51,594 nucleotides of DNA from an uncultured Lachnospiraceae bacterium (GCA_900319245.1 ONNQ01000028.1:1-51594), one strand, 5' to 3'; counted from the first letter of the stretch, positions 35,255-44,152 are shown. Translations and numbers: made by a program. The notes: generated by a model not told the origin, from the sequence alone.

Positions 35255-35846
35255 TCTTTTTCTTTTCCTTCTTGGTATTAAAGAGATTCATCGCCTTGTC
35301 GGGGCCTTCTTTAAGGGCACACTCGATCGCGTCCGCCGCCTTCTTGTAGGCCTCTTCCATCGTGGCCCTGTCCTTACCTGTAAAGTGGCCAAGGACATGG
35401 TTAGCAAGATCTGCCGACGGGTCGGGCTTTCCGCCGACGCCGATCCGGATTCTCGTAAACTCGTTATCTCCCAGATGCTGAATGATATTCTTGAGGCCGT
35501 TGTGCCCGCCGGCGCTTCCCTTCTTGCGGATCCTGAGGTGCCCCACGGGAAGATCGATATCATCCGAGATCACGATGAGATGGCTGTGGGGATCCACTTT
35601 ATAGTAGCTTACGACCTCGCGGATCGCCTCGCCGCTCAGGTTCATATACGTGAGAGGCTTCATCAGAATGACCTTCTGCCCTGCGATCGTGCCCTTTCCG
35701 ATCATGGATTTGCCAAATCGGACCGGTCCGCTGATCGAAAAGCGGTCGACCAGTTCATCGATCACACAGAATCCGACATTATGTCTGGATCCGTCATATT
35801 GGCGTCCGGGGTTTCCAAGTCCTGCGATTACATAATAAGTGTCCAT
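35199..35846 (-). CDS. pth: Peptidyl-tRNA hydrolase
   Basis: Pth releases peptides from prematurely dissociated peptidyl-tRNA. The 215-residue protein has the signature IAGLGNPGRQYDGSRHNVGF with the catalytic His22, the KPLTYMNLSGEA loop with its substrate-binding Asn, and DDIDLPVGHLRIRKKGSAGGHNGLKNII. The last 25 residues form a Lys/Asn-rich tail (KKEKKKNVNTN) that extends beyond the usual length, and this tail is encoded where the mfd start overlaps. AGGAGAGAGCAGG precedes the ATG. pth followed by mfd is a common order in Firmicutes. Confidence 0.97.
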   Translation of the reverse strand: MDTYYVIAGLGNPGRQYDGSRHNVGFCVIDELVDRFSISGPVRFGKSMIGKGTIAGQKVILMKPLTYMNLSGEAIREVVSYYKVDPHSHLIVISDDIDLPVGHLRIRKKGSAGGHNGLKNIIQHLGDNEFTRIRIGVGGKPDPSADLANHVLGHFTGKDRATMEEAYKKAADAIECALKEGPDKAMNLFNTKKEKKKNVNTNSPAEGVGELQSHS

Positions 35847-35978
35847 CCTGCTCTCTCCTGCTCTACGTTTCTGGTCTTCGTCTCTGCTCTGAATCTCTTC
35901 TATGAGTTTATGGTCTGCGTCTCTGCGCTATGTTTTGATCATTGATCGTGCGCTGTCACGCCGCGCCGCGTATTTCCT

Positions 35979-36008
35979 TACATACCATAAATATACATCT
36001 GCCGTCAA
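35979..36008 (-). promoter_or_regulatory. Promoter of pth-mfd
   Basis: TTGACG (36003-36008) and TATGTA (35979-35984) are separated by 18 bases on the minus strand, directly behind the spoVG terminator. The leader of about 130 bases shows no clear structure. Confidence 0.55.
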
Positions 36009-36048
36009 GAAAAGTATCGCCGCGGGCCCTTGCGGCCTGCGGCGATAC
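36007..36048 (-). terminator. Intrinsic terminator after spoVG
   Basis: GTATCGCCGC (minus strand, 36039-36048) pairs with GCGGCGATAC (36014-36023) around a GC-rich loop with its own small stem, and is followed by TTTTCTT. It ends the glgC-glgD-spoVG unit. Confidence 0.85.
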
Positions 36049-36089
36049 ACTCCCATATTCCATATTCAGATAAAAGACGCTGTGCTCTG

Positions 36090-36380
36090 CTATGCTGTCG
36101 TACCTGTCGTGAAGTTATCCTCCTGCAATGCACTTTTCTCATACTCTTCCAGGATAATGCTTTCCAGCATTGCTCTGGTCTCTGTATTGATGGGATGAGC
36201 GATGTCTCTATACTCACCATCGGCTGATTTTTTGCTCGGCATCGCGATGAAAAGACCCTTTTCACCTTCGATGACCTTGATGTCATGCACTACGAAAACC
36301 TGATCGATTGTTATAGAGACGACTGCCTTCATCTTGCCTTCTTTGGCAATTCTTCTAACTCTTACATCCGTCACCTGCAT
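36090..36380 (-). CDS. spoVG: SpoVG regulatory nucleic-acid-binding protein
   Basis: SpoVG is a small protein that binds DNA and RNA and affects septum formation, sporulation and gene expression in Firmicutes. The 96-residue product matches from its start, [26 protein letters not shown], through the conserved [23 protein letters not shown] and FRDIAHPI-like block ([13 protein letters not shown]). Its final 13 residues are a short polar tail. The start at 36380 is chosen because GGAG lies six bases upstream and the family starts here; ATG 36392 has no binding site. It follows glgD by 14 bases, an unusual neighbour. Confidence 0.96.
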   Translation of the reverse strand: MQVTDVRVRRIAKEGKMKAVVSITIDQVFVVHDIKVIEGEKGLFIAMPSKKSADGEYRDIAHPINTETRAMLESIILEEYEKSALQEDNFTTGTTA

Positions 36381-36394
36381 AGCGTTCTCCATTT

Positions 36395-37513
36395 CTAAAT
36401 GGTATAACGTTCGCCCTTTTCTACTACGATCCTTATACCATTTTCACCTTTGTAACAGGAATTTGCCTGAATGGTGTCGCCACTCTCCACGACGCAGTTC
36501 TCAATGATGGTATTGTCTCCGATGTAAACATCATTCAATATAAGGGAATTCCTAATTACACAATTATTGCCAACATAGACCTGCTGGAACAATACAGAAT
36601 TCTCTACCGTTCCGTTCACGATACAGCCACTGGAAAGCAGGCTGTTCTTAATATGTACTCCCACATTGTATTTGGCAGGAGGAAGGTCCGCGACCTTCGA
36701 GTGAACTTCGGGATACTGTTTGAAGAAATAGTCCCTGATCTCCGGATTTAGAAAATCCATGTTTGTCCTGTAATAATCCTCAACAGTTGCAATATTGCTC
36801 CAATAGTTGTGCAGCTTATACCCGTAGATTCTCTTCAGACCTCTATAACGTATGAGGATATCCTGAACCAGATCATACCGGTTCTCTTCCATGCTTTTTT
36901 CCAGTAATTCGATCAGCAGTCTTCTCCTGATCACATATATTCCACATGAAATCGTACTGTACTGCGCGACCACAGGTTTCTCCACGAATTCCTGGATCCT
37001 GCCGTCCGCATCCATCTGCACTGTGCCATACCGTTCCACATTAAAGCTTTCCGGCATTTCTTTGACCACGACAGTGATATCCGCTCTCTTTTCGACGTGG
37101 TACTCGAGCACCTCGTTGTAGTCCATCTTGTAGACGCAATCGCCGGAGGCGATCACAACATAGGGCTCATGCGACGTCTTCAGAAAACTGATATTCTGCG
37201 CGATCGCGTCAGCTGTTCCACGGTACCACTGACTGTTAGCGTCTGCAAAAGAGGGAGTGAAGAGGAACATTCCTCCCTGTTTACGTCCGAAGTCCCACCA
37301 CTTGCTCGATGCCAGATGTTCATTCAGACTTCTGGAATTATACTGTGTCAGGACCGCAACCTTCTGAATGCGGGAATGTTCCATATTACTAAGCGCAAAG
37401 TCGATGCTTCTGTAACTGCCTGCCACTGGCATTGCGCATACTGCCCTTCTCTTGGACAACTCCTTCATTCTTCTACTGTTGCCGCCGGCTAAGATAACTC
37501 CTACTGCCCTCAT
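36395..37513 (-). CDS. glgD: Glucose-1-phosphate adenylyltransferase, GlgD subunit
   Basis: GlgD is the regulatory or helper subunit of the Firmicute ADP-glucose pyrophosphorylase. The 372-residue protein keeps the nucleotidyltransferase fold ([42 protein letters not shown]) followed by a left-handed beta-helix with hexapeptide repeats ([20 protein letters not shown]). Compared with GlgC, the N-terminal glycine-rich loop and some catalytic positions are altered, as usual for GlgD. Its ATG overlaps the glgC stop (ATGA), ensuring paired synthesis of the two subunits. Confidence 0.95.
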   Translation of the reverse strand: MRAVGVILAGGNSRRMKELSKRRAVCAMPVAGSYRSIDFALSNMEHSRIQKVAVLTQYNSRSLNEHLASSKWWDFGRKQGGMFLFTPSFADANSQWYRGTADAIAQNISFLKTSHEPYVVIASGDCVYKMDYNEVLEYHVEKRADITVVVKEMPESFNVERYGTVQMDADGRIQEFVEKPVVAQYSTISCGIYVIRRRLLIELLEKSMEENRYDLVQDILIRYRGLKRIYGYKLHNYWSNIATVEDYYRTNMDFLNPEIRDYFFKQYPEVHSKVADLPPAKYNVGVHIKNSLLSSGCIVNGTVENSVLFQQVYVGNNCVIRNSLILNDVYIGDNTIIENCVVESGDTIQANSCYKGENGIRIVVEKGERYTI

Positions 37514-38787
37514 TGCATGTCACCTTCTTTCACCAGAGTTCTGCCGCTCTCTAGCCTGCTGCCGGGATAATCCTCCAGCGTCGTTGCACCGGAAATCATG
37601 ACATTCTTTCCGATGCTGACTCTTTCAGGAACCACCGTGCCTTCTCCCAGTGTTACGATACCCTCTCTATAAATGTCAGGTCTTGTGTCATTGGGAATGT
37701 CATAGCCTTCACCCAGGACAGCTCCGTCCCCGATCGTGACGTTCTCCGCCGCTATAACCTTGTACAGCCTGCAGCCCGCGCCGACATGGGTCCCGTTCAT
37801 CAAGATCGAGTCCCTGACCTCGGCGCCTTTTTCGATCGTCACATCACAGCCGATGACAGAGTTATACACTCTGCCGTACACTTCCGTTCCTTCACCGATG
37901 ATCGTCCGTTCCGCAGTGCTTTCAGGGCCAAAATACTGTGGCACATTGGAAGTACTCTTTGTGTAGATCTTCCAGTACTCCTCGTAGAGATTGAATTCCG
38001 GCACGATGTCTATAAGCTCCATATTGGCTTCCCAATAGGAGGTCAGGGTCCCGACATCCTTCCAGTATCCGTTAAACTCATACGCATAGAGAGGAGATCC
38101 GTTGTCGCGGCAATACGGAATAATGTGCTTTCCAAAGTCAAGATTGGGCAGCTCTTTGTTGGAGATGAGTGACTCTTTGAGAACCTTCCAGTTAAAGATG
38201 TAGATTCCCATAGATGCCAGATTGCTGCGTGGGTGCGCAGGCTTCTCCTCAAAGTCCACGATCTTCTTGTCTTCATCCGTGATCATGATTCCGAAACGGC
38301 TTGCCTCTTCCATAGGGACCGGCATGACAGCGATGGTCACATCCGCATTGTTTTCCTTATGGAAATCCAGCATCGCTTCGTAATCCATCTTGTAGATATG
38401 ATCTCCCGACAAAATCAGCACGTAATCGGGATTGAAGCTTTCCATATATGCAAGGTTTTGATAAATCGCGTTCGCAGTGCCTGTGTACCACTCCGTATGG
38501 CTGATCTGCTCATAGGGAGACAGTACCGAAACGCCGCCAACATTCTTATCAAGATCCCACGGAATCCCGATTCCAACATGCGTATTAAGTCGAAGAGGCA
38601 TATACTGCGTAAGAACGCCGACCGTATCCACACCTGAATTGATACAGTTGCTCAGCGGGAAGTCAATGATCCTGTACTTTCCGCCGAATGATACCGCCGG
38701 TTTGGCCATATTTGATGTAAGAATACCCAGTCTGCTCCCCTGGCCGCCTGCAAGCAGCATAGCGATCATCTCTTTCTTTACTATCAT
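37510..38787 (-). CDS. glgC: Glucose-1-phosphate adenylyltransferase, catalytic subunit
   Basis: GlgC makes ADP-glucose, the committed step of glycogen synthesis. The 425-residue protein begins with the nucleotide-binding [38 protein letters not shown], then has [15 protein letters not shown] with the metal-binding Asp, and [21 protein letters not shown] around the glucose-1-phosphate site. A beta-helix forms the C-terminal third ([28 protein letters not shown]). GAGGTGG precedes the ATG. It forms an operon with glgD and probably spoVG; a promoter and a 20-bp palindrome lie in the leader. Confidence 0.97.
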   Translation of the reverse strand: MIVKKEMIAMLLAGGQGSRLGILTSNMAKPAVSFGGKYRIIDFPLSNCINSGVDTVGVLTQYMPLRLNTHVGIGIPWDLDKNVGGVSVLSPYEQISHTEWYTGTANAIYQNLAYMESFNPDYVLILSGDHIYKMDYEAMLDFHKENNADVTIAVMPVPMEEASRFGIMITDEDKKIVDFEEKPAHPRSNLASMGIYIFNWKVLKESLISNKELPNLDFGKHIIPYCRDNGSPLYAYEFNGYWKDVGTLTSYWEANMELIDIVPEFNLYEEYWKIYTKSTSNVPQYFGPESTAERTIIGEGTEVYGRVYNSVIGCDVTIEKGAEVRDSILMNGTHVGAGCRLYKVIAAENVTIGDGAVLGEGYDIPNDTRPDIYREGIVTLGEGTVVPERVSIGKNVMISGATTLEDYPGSRLESGRTLVKEGDMQ

Positions 38788-38819
38788 GTTGCCACCTCTG
38801 GTATGTTTATTGCGAAAGA

Positions 38820-38839
38820 ATATACATAATTACGTATAT
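38820..38839. promoter_or_regulatory. Near-perfect 20-bp palindrome in the glgC leader
   Basis: ATATACATAATTACGTATAT is palindromic except at one symmetric pair. It lies 15-34 bases downstream of the glgC -10, so about where a repressor would block transcription. The factor is unknown. Confidence 0.5.
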
Positions 38840-38853
38840 AATTTTACAAGGAT

Positions 38854-38862
38854 ATTATAGCA
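38854..38862 (-). promoter_or_regulatory. Promoter of glgC-glgD-spoVG
   Basis: TGCTATAAT on the minus strand is an extended -10, about 65 bases before glgC; the -35 is weak. Confidence 0.6.
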
Positions 38863-38976
38863 CACCGACTACAGAAAAGAAACTGTACATTCTATTTACC
38901 AAATTGTTCTTCTTTGTACTATATTTCGTTTTATTCCCAGATATTTTGCGGTTTTGACAAACAATTGTCCACGCCT

Positions 38977-39005
38977 TTGACTTGTCCAATATCTTATTGT
39001 ATGAT
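38977..39005 (+). promoter_or_regulatory. Promoter of murC
   Basis: TTGACT (38977-38982) and TATGAT (39000-39005) are separated by 17 bases. An imperfect dyad, GACAA, four bases, TTGTC, lies just upstream at 38955-38968. Confidence 0.7.
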
Positions 39006-39072
39006 ACGAACGACATCACTTGATGCATGATTTTATCCATATATATACATAGCACATAATAAAGGAGGGCCT

Positions 39073-40461
39073 ATGATGCAGCTCGATTTCAACACCCCGA
39101 TCCACGTCTATTTTTCGGGGATCGGCGGAATTTCCATGAGCGGTCTGGCAAGGATTCTTAAGAGCAGGGGCTTTACCGTCTCCGGCTCCGACCGCGCGCA
39201 GAGCGCGCTCACTGACGCGCTCGCTGCTGACGGCATTCGCGTCATCATCGGACAGAAGAAAGAGAATATTACACCGGATATCGATCTCGTCGTGTTCACA
39301 GCGGCGATCCGTCCCGATAATCCCGAATATATTGCGGTTATGGAAAACGGAATTCCGCACATGACAAGATCCGTTCTGCTTGGACAGATCATGCGCGGCT
39401 ACAAAGATCCTGTCGCGATCAGCGGCACGCACGGAAAGACGACTACCACGTCCATGATCTCTGAGATCCTCATGGAAGCCGGCACCGATCCGACGCTCTC
39501 GATCGGCGGTATTTTGGACAGCATCGGAGGAAATGTAAGGATCGGAAACAGCTCCTATTTTGCCGCCGAGGCCTGCGAGTATACCAACAGCTTCCTGGAT
39601 ATGTTCCCCGGGATCGGCATCATTTTGGACATCGATGCGGACCACCTGGACTTCTTTAAGGATCTGGCGGATATCCGCCGCTCCTTTAGAAAGTTCGCAC
39701 AGCGCATTCCGGAGGACGGCGCGCTGGTCATCAACGCCCAGATTCCCGATTATGAAGAGATCATAGAGGGCCTTTCCTGCGACGTCATCGTCTATGGCCC
39801 GGACGACAGCGCCGATTACTGGCCGGAAAACATCCGCTACAACAAACTGGCCTATCCCACGTATACGCTCTGTTCCCGCGAGAGCGACGGCAGCGTGAAG
39901 AAGCAGGAAATCTCCCTCAGCGTCCCCGGCGAGCACAACGTCTTTAATTCCATGGCAGCCGTCGCTGCTGCAGACCGTCTCGGCATCTCCCGTGACGACG
40001 CCGCCGCTGCGCTAAAGAAATACACAGGGACGGAGAGACGCTTCCAGGTGCTCGGCACACGAAATGGCTTTACGGTCATCGATGACTATGCGCATCATCC
40101 CACAGAGATCGAGGCGACGCTTAGAACCGCCTCCAATTACCCGCACAGAGAGCTCTACTGTGTATTCCAGTCCCACACGTATACAAGGACCAAGGCACTG
40201 ATGGACGACTTCGCGAAGGCGCTGACACTGGCCGACCATATCATCCTCGCCCCGATTTACGCAGCCAGAGAGACCGATACCCTCGGGATCAGCGAGCACA
40301 CACTGGCCGGGAAGATCGAGGCGCTCGGCCATCCCTGCCTGTGTCTTTCAACTTTTGAAGAAATAGAAAAATATCTTCTGCAAAATTGCCAATCGGGTGA
40401 TTTGGTGATAACCATGGGCGCCGGAAATATCAATGAAGTAGGCGCAAATCTGGTTTCCTGA
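39073..40461 (+). CDS. murC: UDP-N-acetylmuramate--L-alanine ligase
   Basis: MurC adds L-alanine to UDP-MurNAc, the first step of the peptide stem. The 462-residue protein has the UDP-binding HVYFSGIGGISMSGLARIL, the P-loop ISGTHGKTTTTSMI, EACEYTNSFLDMFPGIGIILDIDADHLDFF in the central domain, and DDYAHHPTEIEATL plus FQSHTYTRTKALMDDFA in the C-terminal domain. GGAGG lies four bases before ATG 39073 and seven before ATG 39076, so either could be used. It is a single transcription unit, or the first gene of the unit with the DnaD gene. Confidence 0.97.
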   Translation: MMQLDFNTPIHVYFSGIGGISMSGLARILKSRGFTVSGSDRAQSALTDALAADGIRVIIGQKKENITPDIDLVVFTAAIRPDNPEYIAVMENGIPHMTRSVLLGQIMRGYKDPVAISGTHGKTTTTSMISEILMEAGTDPTLSIGGILDSIGGNVRIGNSSYFAAEACEYTNSFLDMFPGIGIILDIDADHLDFFKDLADIRRSFRKFAQRIPEDGALVINAQIPDYEEIIEGLSCDVIVYGPDDSADYWPENIRYNKLAYPTYTLCSRESDGSVKKQEISLSVPGEHNVFNSMAAVAAADRLGISRDDAAAALKKYTGTERRFQVLGTRNGFTVIDDYAHHPTEIEATLRTASNYPHRELYCVFQSHTYTRTKALMDDFAKALTLADHIILAPIYAARETDTLGISEHTLAGKIEALGHPCLCLSTFEEIEKYLLQNCQSGDLVITMGAGNINEVGANLVS

Positions 40462-40476
40462 CAACCTTGCCCGTAG

Positions 40477-40593
40477 TTTTCCACATCATCCCCATTAAAG
40501 GCAATGAACTCGAATGTGGATATCCCCATCTCCTGAATGGTCCTAAATATAGGGCCTTCGGGAGATGTTTCCATGTTGTCCACATTATCCACA
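40477..40593. other. DnaA-box-like cluster around a long hairpin
   Basis: The perfect DnaA consensus TTATCCACA is at 40585-40593 and directly abuts TTGTCCACA (40576-40584). TGTGGATAT, an inverted near-match, is at 40515-40523, and TTTTCCACA at 40477-40485. A long dyad spans 40513-40586: AATGTGGA/TCCACATT outside, CATCTCC/GGAGATG next, GAA/TTC and GGTCCTA/TAGGGCC inside, with loop AATA. The boxes thus lie in the outer arms. It separates murC from the DnaD and DnaC-like genes. Binding by DnaA is inferred. Confidence 0.6.
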
Positions 40594-40671
40594 ATCCTCT
40601 TCCGCGGCCCATCATTTGAGAGACCCGGAAATTTTATGGACAAAATGACCATATCTTGCCCTTTGCGCCTG

Positions 40672-40680
40672 TGTTATACT
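40672..40680 (+). promoter_or_regulatory. Promoter of the DnaD-DnaC-prs unit
   Basis: TGTTATACT forms an extended -10 about 80 bases past the DnaA-box cluster. It predicts a leader of about 147 bases before the GTG start. Confidence 0.55.
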
Positions 40681-40763
40681 GCATTTATCAAAAAATGCCA
40701 TATTGTCGCCGAAGACCGGAATACGGCCGCGGCGGTCATACTTATATAAAGTTACAGAAGTTC

Positions 40764-40805
40764 AACGCAGTGGGGGCTGCTTTCCAACCGAAAGCATGCT
40801 GCGTT
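40764..40805 (+). promoter_or_regulatory. Leader hairpin of the DnaD-like gene
   Basis: AACGCAG (40764-40770) pairs with CTGCGTT (40799-40805), enclosing GCTTTC/GAAAGC with loop CAACC. It lies within the 147-base leader and ends 15 bases before the ribosome binding site. It has no T run, so it may act on translation or RNA stability. Confidence 0.4.
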
Positions 40806-40834
40806 CTCTGTAGGGGAAACGGGAGGTTCGTGAA

Positions 40835-41767
40835 GTGTTCACGGTCTACAGCGAAAACGACAGGGGATCCACGCCGATCTCCAATTTATTCATCGATCAA
40901 TATATGAAGGACGCCAATGACGCGCAGCTCAAGGTCTATCTCTACCTGCTTCGCATGATGAACGCCGGAAGGCCCACCAGCATCAGCGACATGGCGGACC
41001 AGTTCAATCACACCGAGAAGGAAGTACTGCGCTCTCTTCGCTATTGGGAGAGCCGCGGCCTCATCGCGTTTGAATATGGAAATGGCGGGGAGCTTCTGTC
41101 CCTGCATATGCTCACGCCCCGAAACGGTGCGCCTCAGCAGCAGAGCTTGCCGCAGGCAGAGGCGGTGCAGCCCGTCAGCTCCGGAATATCCTCACAGACT
41201 TCCTATGCTGACCCTGCTTCTTCTATCCCCGGCCTGCCCAGGCTGCAGCCCATGGCTATTCCGGCTGCGCCGCACACGGCTGCCGCGAAGGAAGTAGTGC
41301 CGGCCTCTGCGCCCTCTCACGAACGGGAGAGCACGTCTCCGGCCGCGCCCAAGGTGTCTGCAAGGCATCCTGACGCCGCCTCTGTGGAAGCATTCCGCAG
41401 CAGCGCCAAACGCGCCCAGCTTCTGTTTGTAATCGAACAATATATTGGCAAACCTCTTGCGCCAAGTGAAGTAGAGTCCGTATACTATATATCAGAACAG
41501 CTTCATTTCTCTGATGCGCTGATCGACTACCTGCTTCAGTATTGCATCGACAGAGGTAAGAAGGATTTCCGTTACATTGAAAAGGTAGCAGTCAACTGGG
41601 CGGAACACGGGATCACAACGCCCAAGCAGGCGGAACGCGCCGCGTCCGGATTTGGCAAGAGCCGCCGTGGCATTGCAGGCATCAAGTCCTCCGCCAATCC
41701 CTTCAACCAGTTTGAACAGAATCAGTATGATTTTGACCAGCTGGAAAAAGAAATCCTCGGCAACTGA
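40835..41767 (+). CDS. DnaD-domain primosome-like protein
   Basis: This 310-residue protein is related to DnaD/DnaB of Firmicutes, which help load the replicative helicase at origins and restart sites. Residues about 15-95 form a winged-helix domain (FIDQYMKDANDAQLKVYLYLLRMM, TEKEVLRSLRYWESRGLI). A Pro/Ala/Ser-rich linker covers about 100-190. The DnaD C-terminal domain (about 195-262) has FVIEQYIGKPLAPSEVESVYYISEQLHFSDALIDYLLQYC and the family's YIEKVAVNWAEHGI. The start is GTG at 40835, with GGGAGG eight bases upstream. The next gene encodes the partner helicase loader. Confidence 0.88.
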   Translation: MFTVYSENDRGSTPISNLFIDQYMKDANDAQLKVYLYLLRMMNAGRPTSISDMADQFNHTEKEVLRSLRYWESRGLIAFEYGNGGELLSLHMLTPRNGAPQQQSLPQAEAVQPVSSGISSQTSYADPASSIPGLPRLQPMAIPAAPHTAAAKEVVPASAPSHERESTSPAAPKVSARHPDAASVEAFRSSAKRAQLLFVIEQYIGKPLAPSEVESVYYISEQLHFSDALIDYLLQYCIDRGKKDFRYIEKVAVNWAEHGITTPKQAERAASGFGKSRRGIAGIKSSANPFNQFEQNQYDFDQLEKEILGN

Positions 41768-41796
41768 TCTACTCACATTCCTACGAGGGAGAACTT

Positions 41797-42810
41797 GTGT
41801 CACTGACCAGAGAGCAATATGACGACATCATGCGCGGTTATATGCAGAAGCAAAGCCGCCGACACCAGCTGAGCCTGCAGCGTAGAGATGAAATATACGA
41901 AAAAATTCCCGCCTATAAAGAGCTCTCGGAGCGCGTCTCCGAGGTTGCGGTGGGATATCTTCATAAGAGACTGGGAGAAAAGCAGAATGGATCTTCTGCT
42001 ACTCCCTCTTTTGTGCGTCCTGAACTGGACAAGATTGCCGCCCGCAAAAAGGCCCTTTTGATTGCCAATGGCTACCCGGAAGACTATTTGAATGTGAAGC
42101 CCGAATGCCCCTATTGTGGGGACACGGGCTTTATTGATGGGGTCAAATGCCGCTGCTTTAAGCGCAAGGAGATTGAGATTCTCTACGACCAGTCCCACCT
42201 TGAAGAGCTTGCCCGCGAACAAAATTTTGACAAACTCTCTGAAAGCTATTATCATGGCGATGACTTAAAGCGCTTTCGCATCGCAAGTAATGCCTGCCGC
42301 CGCATGGCAGCAGAATTCGATTCTGTCTTCCGTAATCTCTATCTTTATGGTACAGTGGGTACCGGAAAATCCTTCCTATCCATTTGCATCGCGAAAGAAG
42401 TTCTCGAAAGCGGCCACTCCGTCCTGTATTTCAGTGCGGCTGCGCTTTTTGACAAGCTTTCCATGTATTCCTTTGATGTACGAGTCAAGGATGAACTACG
42501 CAGCTTTACAAATGACCTGTATAATTGCGATCTCCTGATCATTGACGATCTGGGAACCGAACTTACCAACCAGTTTATTTCAGCACAGCTCTTTACTTGT
42601 CTGAATGAACGCCACCTCGGCCGCAAGTCAACCGTGATCTCCACCAATCTCTCTTTAAAAGAGATGCAGGCCCGTTATTCAGACCGTGTCTTTTCAAGGA
42701 TCACAAATGACTATGAGCTCTACAAATTGACAGGCAGCGATATCCGCGTTCTCAAGCGCAGGCTTAGGAGCGCCGCCGCCACACCCACAAACTGGACACA
42801 GCCGTCTTGA
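41797..42810 (+). CDS. DnaC/DnaI-like helicase loader ATPase
   Basis: The 337-residue AAA+ protein resembles DnaI/DnaC, which deliver the DnaB-type helicase to DNA. A likely zinc site is formed by Cys104, Cys107, Cys118 and Cys120 (CPYCGDTG...CRC), matching the N-terminal zinc domain of DnaI. Walker A is GTVGTGKS at 185-192, Walker B LLIIDDLG with Asp250 and Asp251, followed by a sensor-1-like STNLSLKEM and the arginine-finger region DRVFSRI. The start is GTG at 41797 after GAGGGAG. It follows the DnaD-domain gene by 29 bases. IstB, the transposon relative, is unlikely because no transposase is near. Confidence 0.92.
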   Translation: MSLTREQYDDIMRGYMQKQSRRHQLSLQRRDEIYEKIPAYKELSERVSEVAVGYLHKRLGEKQNGSSATPSFVRPELDKIAARKKALLIANGYPEDYLNVKPECPYCGDTGFIDGVKCRCFKRKEIEILYDQSHLEELAREQNFDKLSESYYHGDDLKRFRIASNACRRMAAEFDSVFRNLYLYGTVGTGKSFLSICIAKEVLESGHSVLYFSAAALFDKLSMYSFDVRVKDELRSFTNDLYNCDLLIIDDLGTELTNQFISAQLFTCLNERHLGRKSTVISTNLSLKEMQARYSDRVFSRITNDYELYKLTGSDIRVLKRRLRSAAATPTNWTQPS

Positions 42811-42868
42811 CCGACGATGTTCACTACATAAAACTTCTTACTATGCCAGAAAGCGAGGAAACGAACTC

Positions 42869-44077
42869 ATGGAACCGATCAAACAACATGACAAGAGACA
42901 TCTGGATACAATGCCCGCAGGTGCCCTTGGAATAGTTCCAATTAAAGGATGCGAGGAAATGGCTTCTGAAATTGACTATTACCTTACACGGTGGAGAGCG
43001 GAACGCGAAAGCGAGCACAAGGATTCATTGGCTTACATCAGCTACAAACGTCCTTCCTACATTCTCGACTGCAATCTTCCCCGCTTCGGAACCGGTGAAG
43101 GAAAAGGCGTAATGCTGGAGTCTGTTCGAGGTATGGACCTGTACCTGATCGCAGACGTCGTCAATTACAGCGAGACCTATAAGATGTTCGGATTTGAGAA
43201 CCATATGTCTCCTGACGATCACTATCAGAACCTCAAGAGAGCCATCGCAGCGATCGGCGGAAAAGCCCGCAGGATCACTGTGATCATGCCCTATCTCTAT
43301 GAGAGCCGCCAGCACAAGCGCACAGCGCGCGAGTCTCTTGACTGTGCGATCGCCCTGCAGGAGCTGGTCCGCATGGGCGTAGATAACATCATTACCTTCG
43401 ACGCGCACGATCCCCGCGTCATGAATGCAATCCCGCTCAACGGTTTTGATACCGTACAGCCGGCCTACCAGTTCATCAAGGGACTTCTGCGCAATGTAGA
43501 TGACCTGCACATTGACAATGAACATATGCTGATCATCAGCCCGGACGAGGGTGGCATGAAGCGTGCCGTCTACTACGCCAACGTCCTGGGGCTTGATATG
43601 GGTATGTTCTACAAGCGCCGCGATTACACACAGATCGTCAACGGCGAGAACCCTGTTGTTGCCCATGAATTCCTGGGCTCCAGCGTAGAAGGCAAGGACA
43701 TGGTCGTGATCGACGACATGCTTTCTTCCGGCGACAGCATCATCGAAGTGGCGAGACAGCTCAAAAAGCGCAAAGCGAAAAGAGTATTCATCTGCGAGAC
43801 CTTTGGCCTGTTCACAGACGGCATCGAGAAATTCGACAAAGCCTATGAAGATGGCATCATCGACAAGATCATCACCACCAATCTCGTTTATCAGAAACCC
43901 GAACTGCAGGACCGCCCCTGGTATGTCTGCTGTGGCATGAGCAAGTATCTTGCTTATATCATCGATACACTCAACCACGACAGTTCCATCAGCGATCTGC
44001 TTGATCCCAGGGAGAAGATCCTGAACATCATTGAGCGCTACAACAAGGCTCGCGAAGAGGGTGTCAAATTCCAGTAA
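42869..44077 (+). CDS. prs: Ribose-phosphate pyrophosphokinase (long form)
   Basis: Prs makes PRPP, used by pncB, upp, purine and pyrimidine enzymes in this window. The 402-residue protein is longer than the usual 310-320: it has an N-terminal extension of about 60 residues and an insertion before VRGMDLYLIAD. The core keeps MPYLYESRQHKR, TFDAHDPRV and the PRPP loop VVIDDMLSSGDSI. Catalytic residues appear present, though motifs deviate from the classical form, as I recall for the Clostridial variant. GAGGAAA lies ten bases before the ATG. A strong shared terminator follows. Confidence 0.92.
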   Translation: MEPIKQHDKRHLDTMPAGALGIVPIKGCEEMASEIDYYLTRWRAERESEHKDSLAYISYKRPSYILDCNLPRFGTGEGKGVMLESVRGMDLYLIADVVNYSETYKMFGFENHMSPDDHYQNLKRAIAAIGGKARRITVIMPYLYESRQHKRTARESLDCAIALQELVRMGVDNIITFDAHDPRVMNAIPLNGFDTVQPAYQFIKGLLRNVDDLHIDNEHMLIISPDEGGMKRAVYYANVLGLDMGMFYKRRDYTQIVNGENPVVAHEFLGSSVEGKDMVVIDDMLSSGDSIIEVARQLKKRKAKRVFICETFGLFTDGIEKFDKAYEDGIIDKIITTNLVYQKPELQDRPWYVCCGMSKYLAYIIDTLNHDSSISDLLDPREKILNIIERYNKAREEGVKFQ

Positions 44078-44096
44078 ATCGATTCCAGACATGCAA

Positions 44097-44136
44097 CTAA
44101 AAGAGAGCGCTTCCATTAGGGAGCGCTCTCTTTTAG
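44097..44136. terminator. Bidirectional terminator between prs and the deaminase
   Basis: CTAAAAGAGAGCGCT and AGCGCTCTCTTTTAG form a perfect 15-base stem with a 10-base loop. The U-rich side works in both directions for the convergent genes. Confidence 0.92.
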
Positions 44137-44152
44137 TGTCTTTATATAATTG

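Noticed and set aside
41797-42810. The DnaC-like gene as an IstB transposition helper
   Set aside because: It lacks an IstA partner and terminal repeats, has a DnaI-like cysteine cluster, and lies next to a DnaD-domain gene.
44097-44136. A third copy of the nested-dyad element at the prs terminator
   Set aside because: The flanks lack both conserved loop sequences; it is a simple terminator. The terminator at 13504-13539 was checked and rejected for the same reason.
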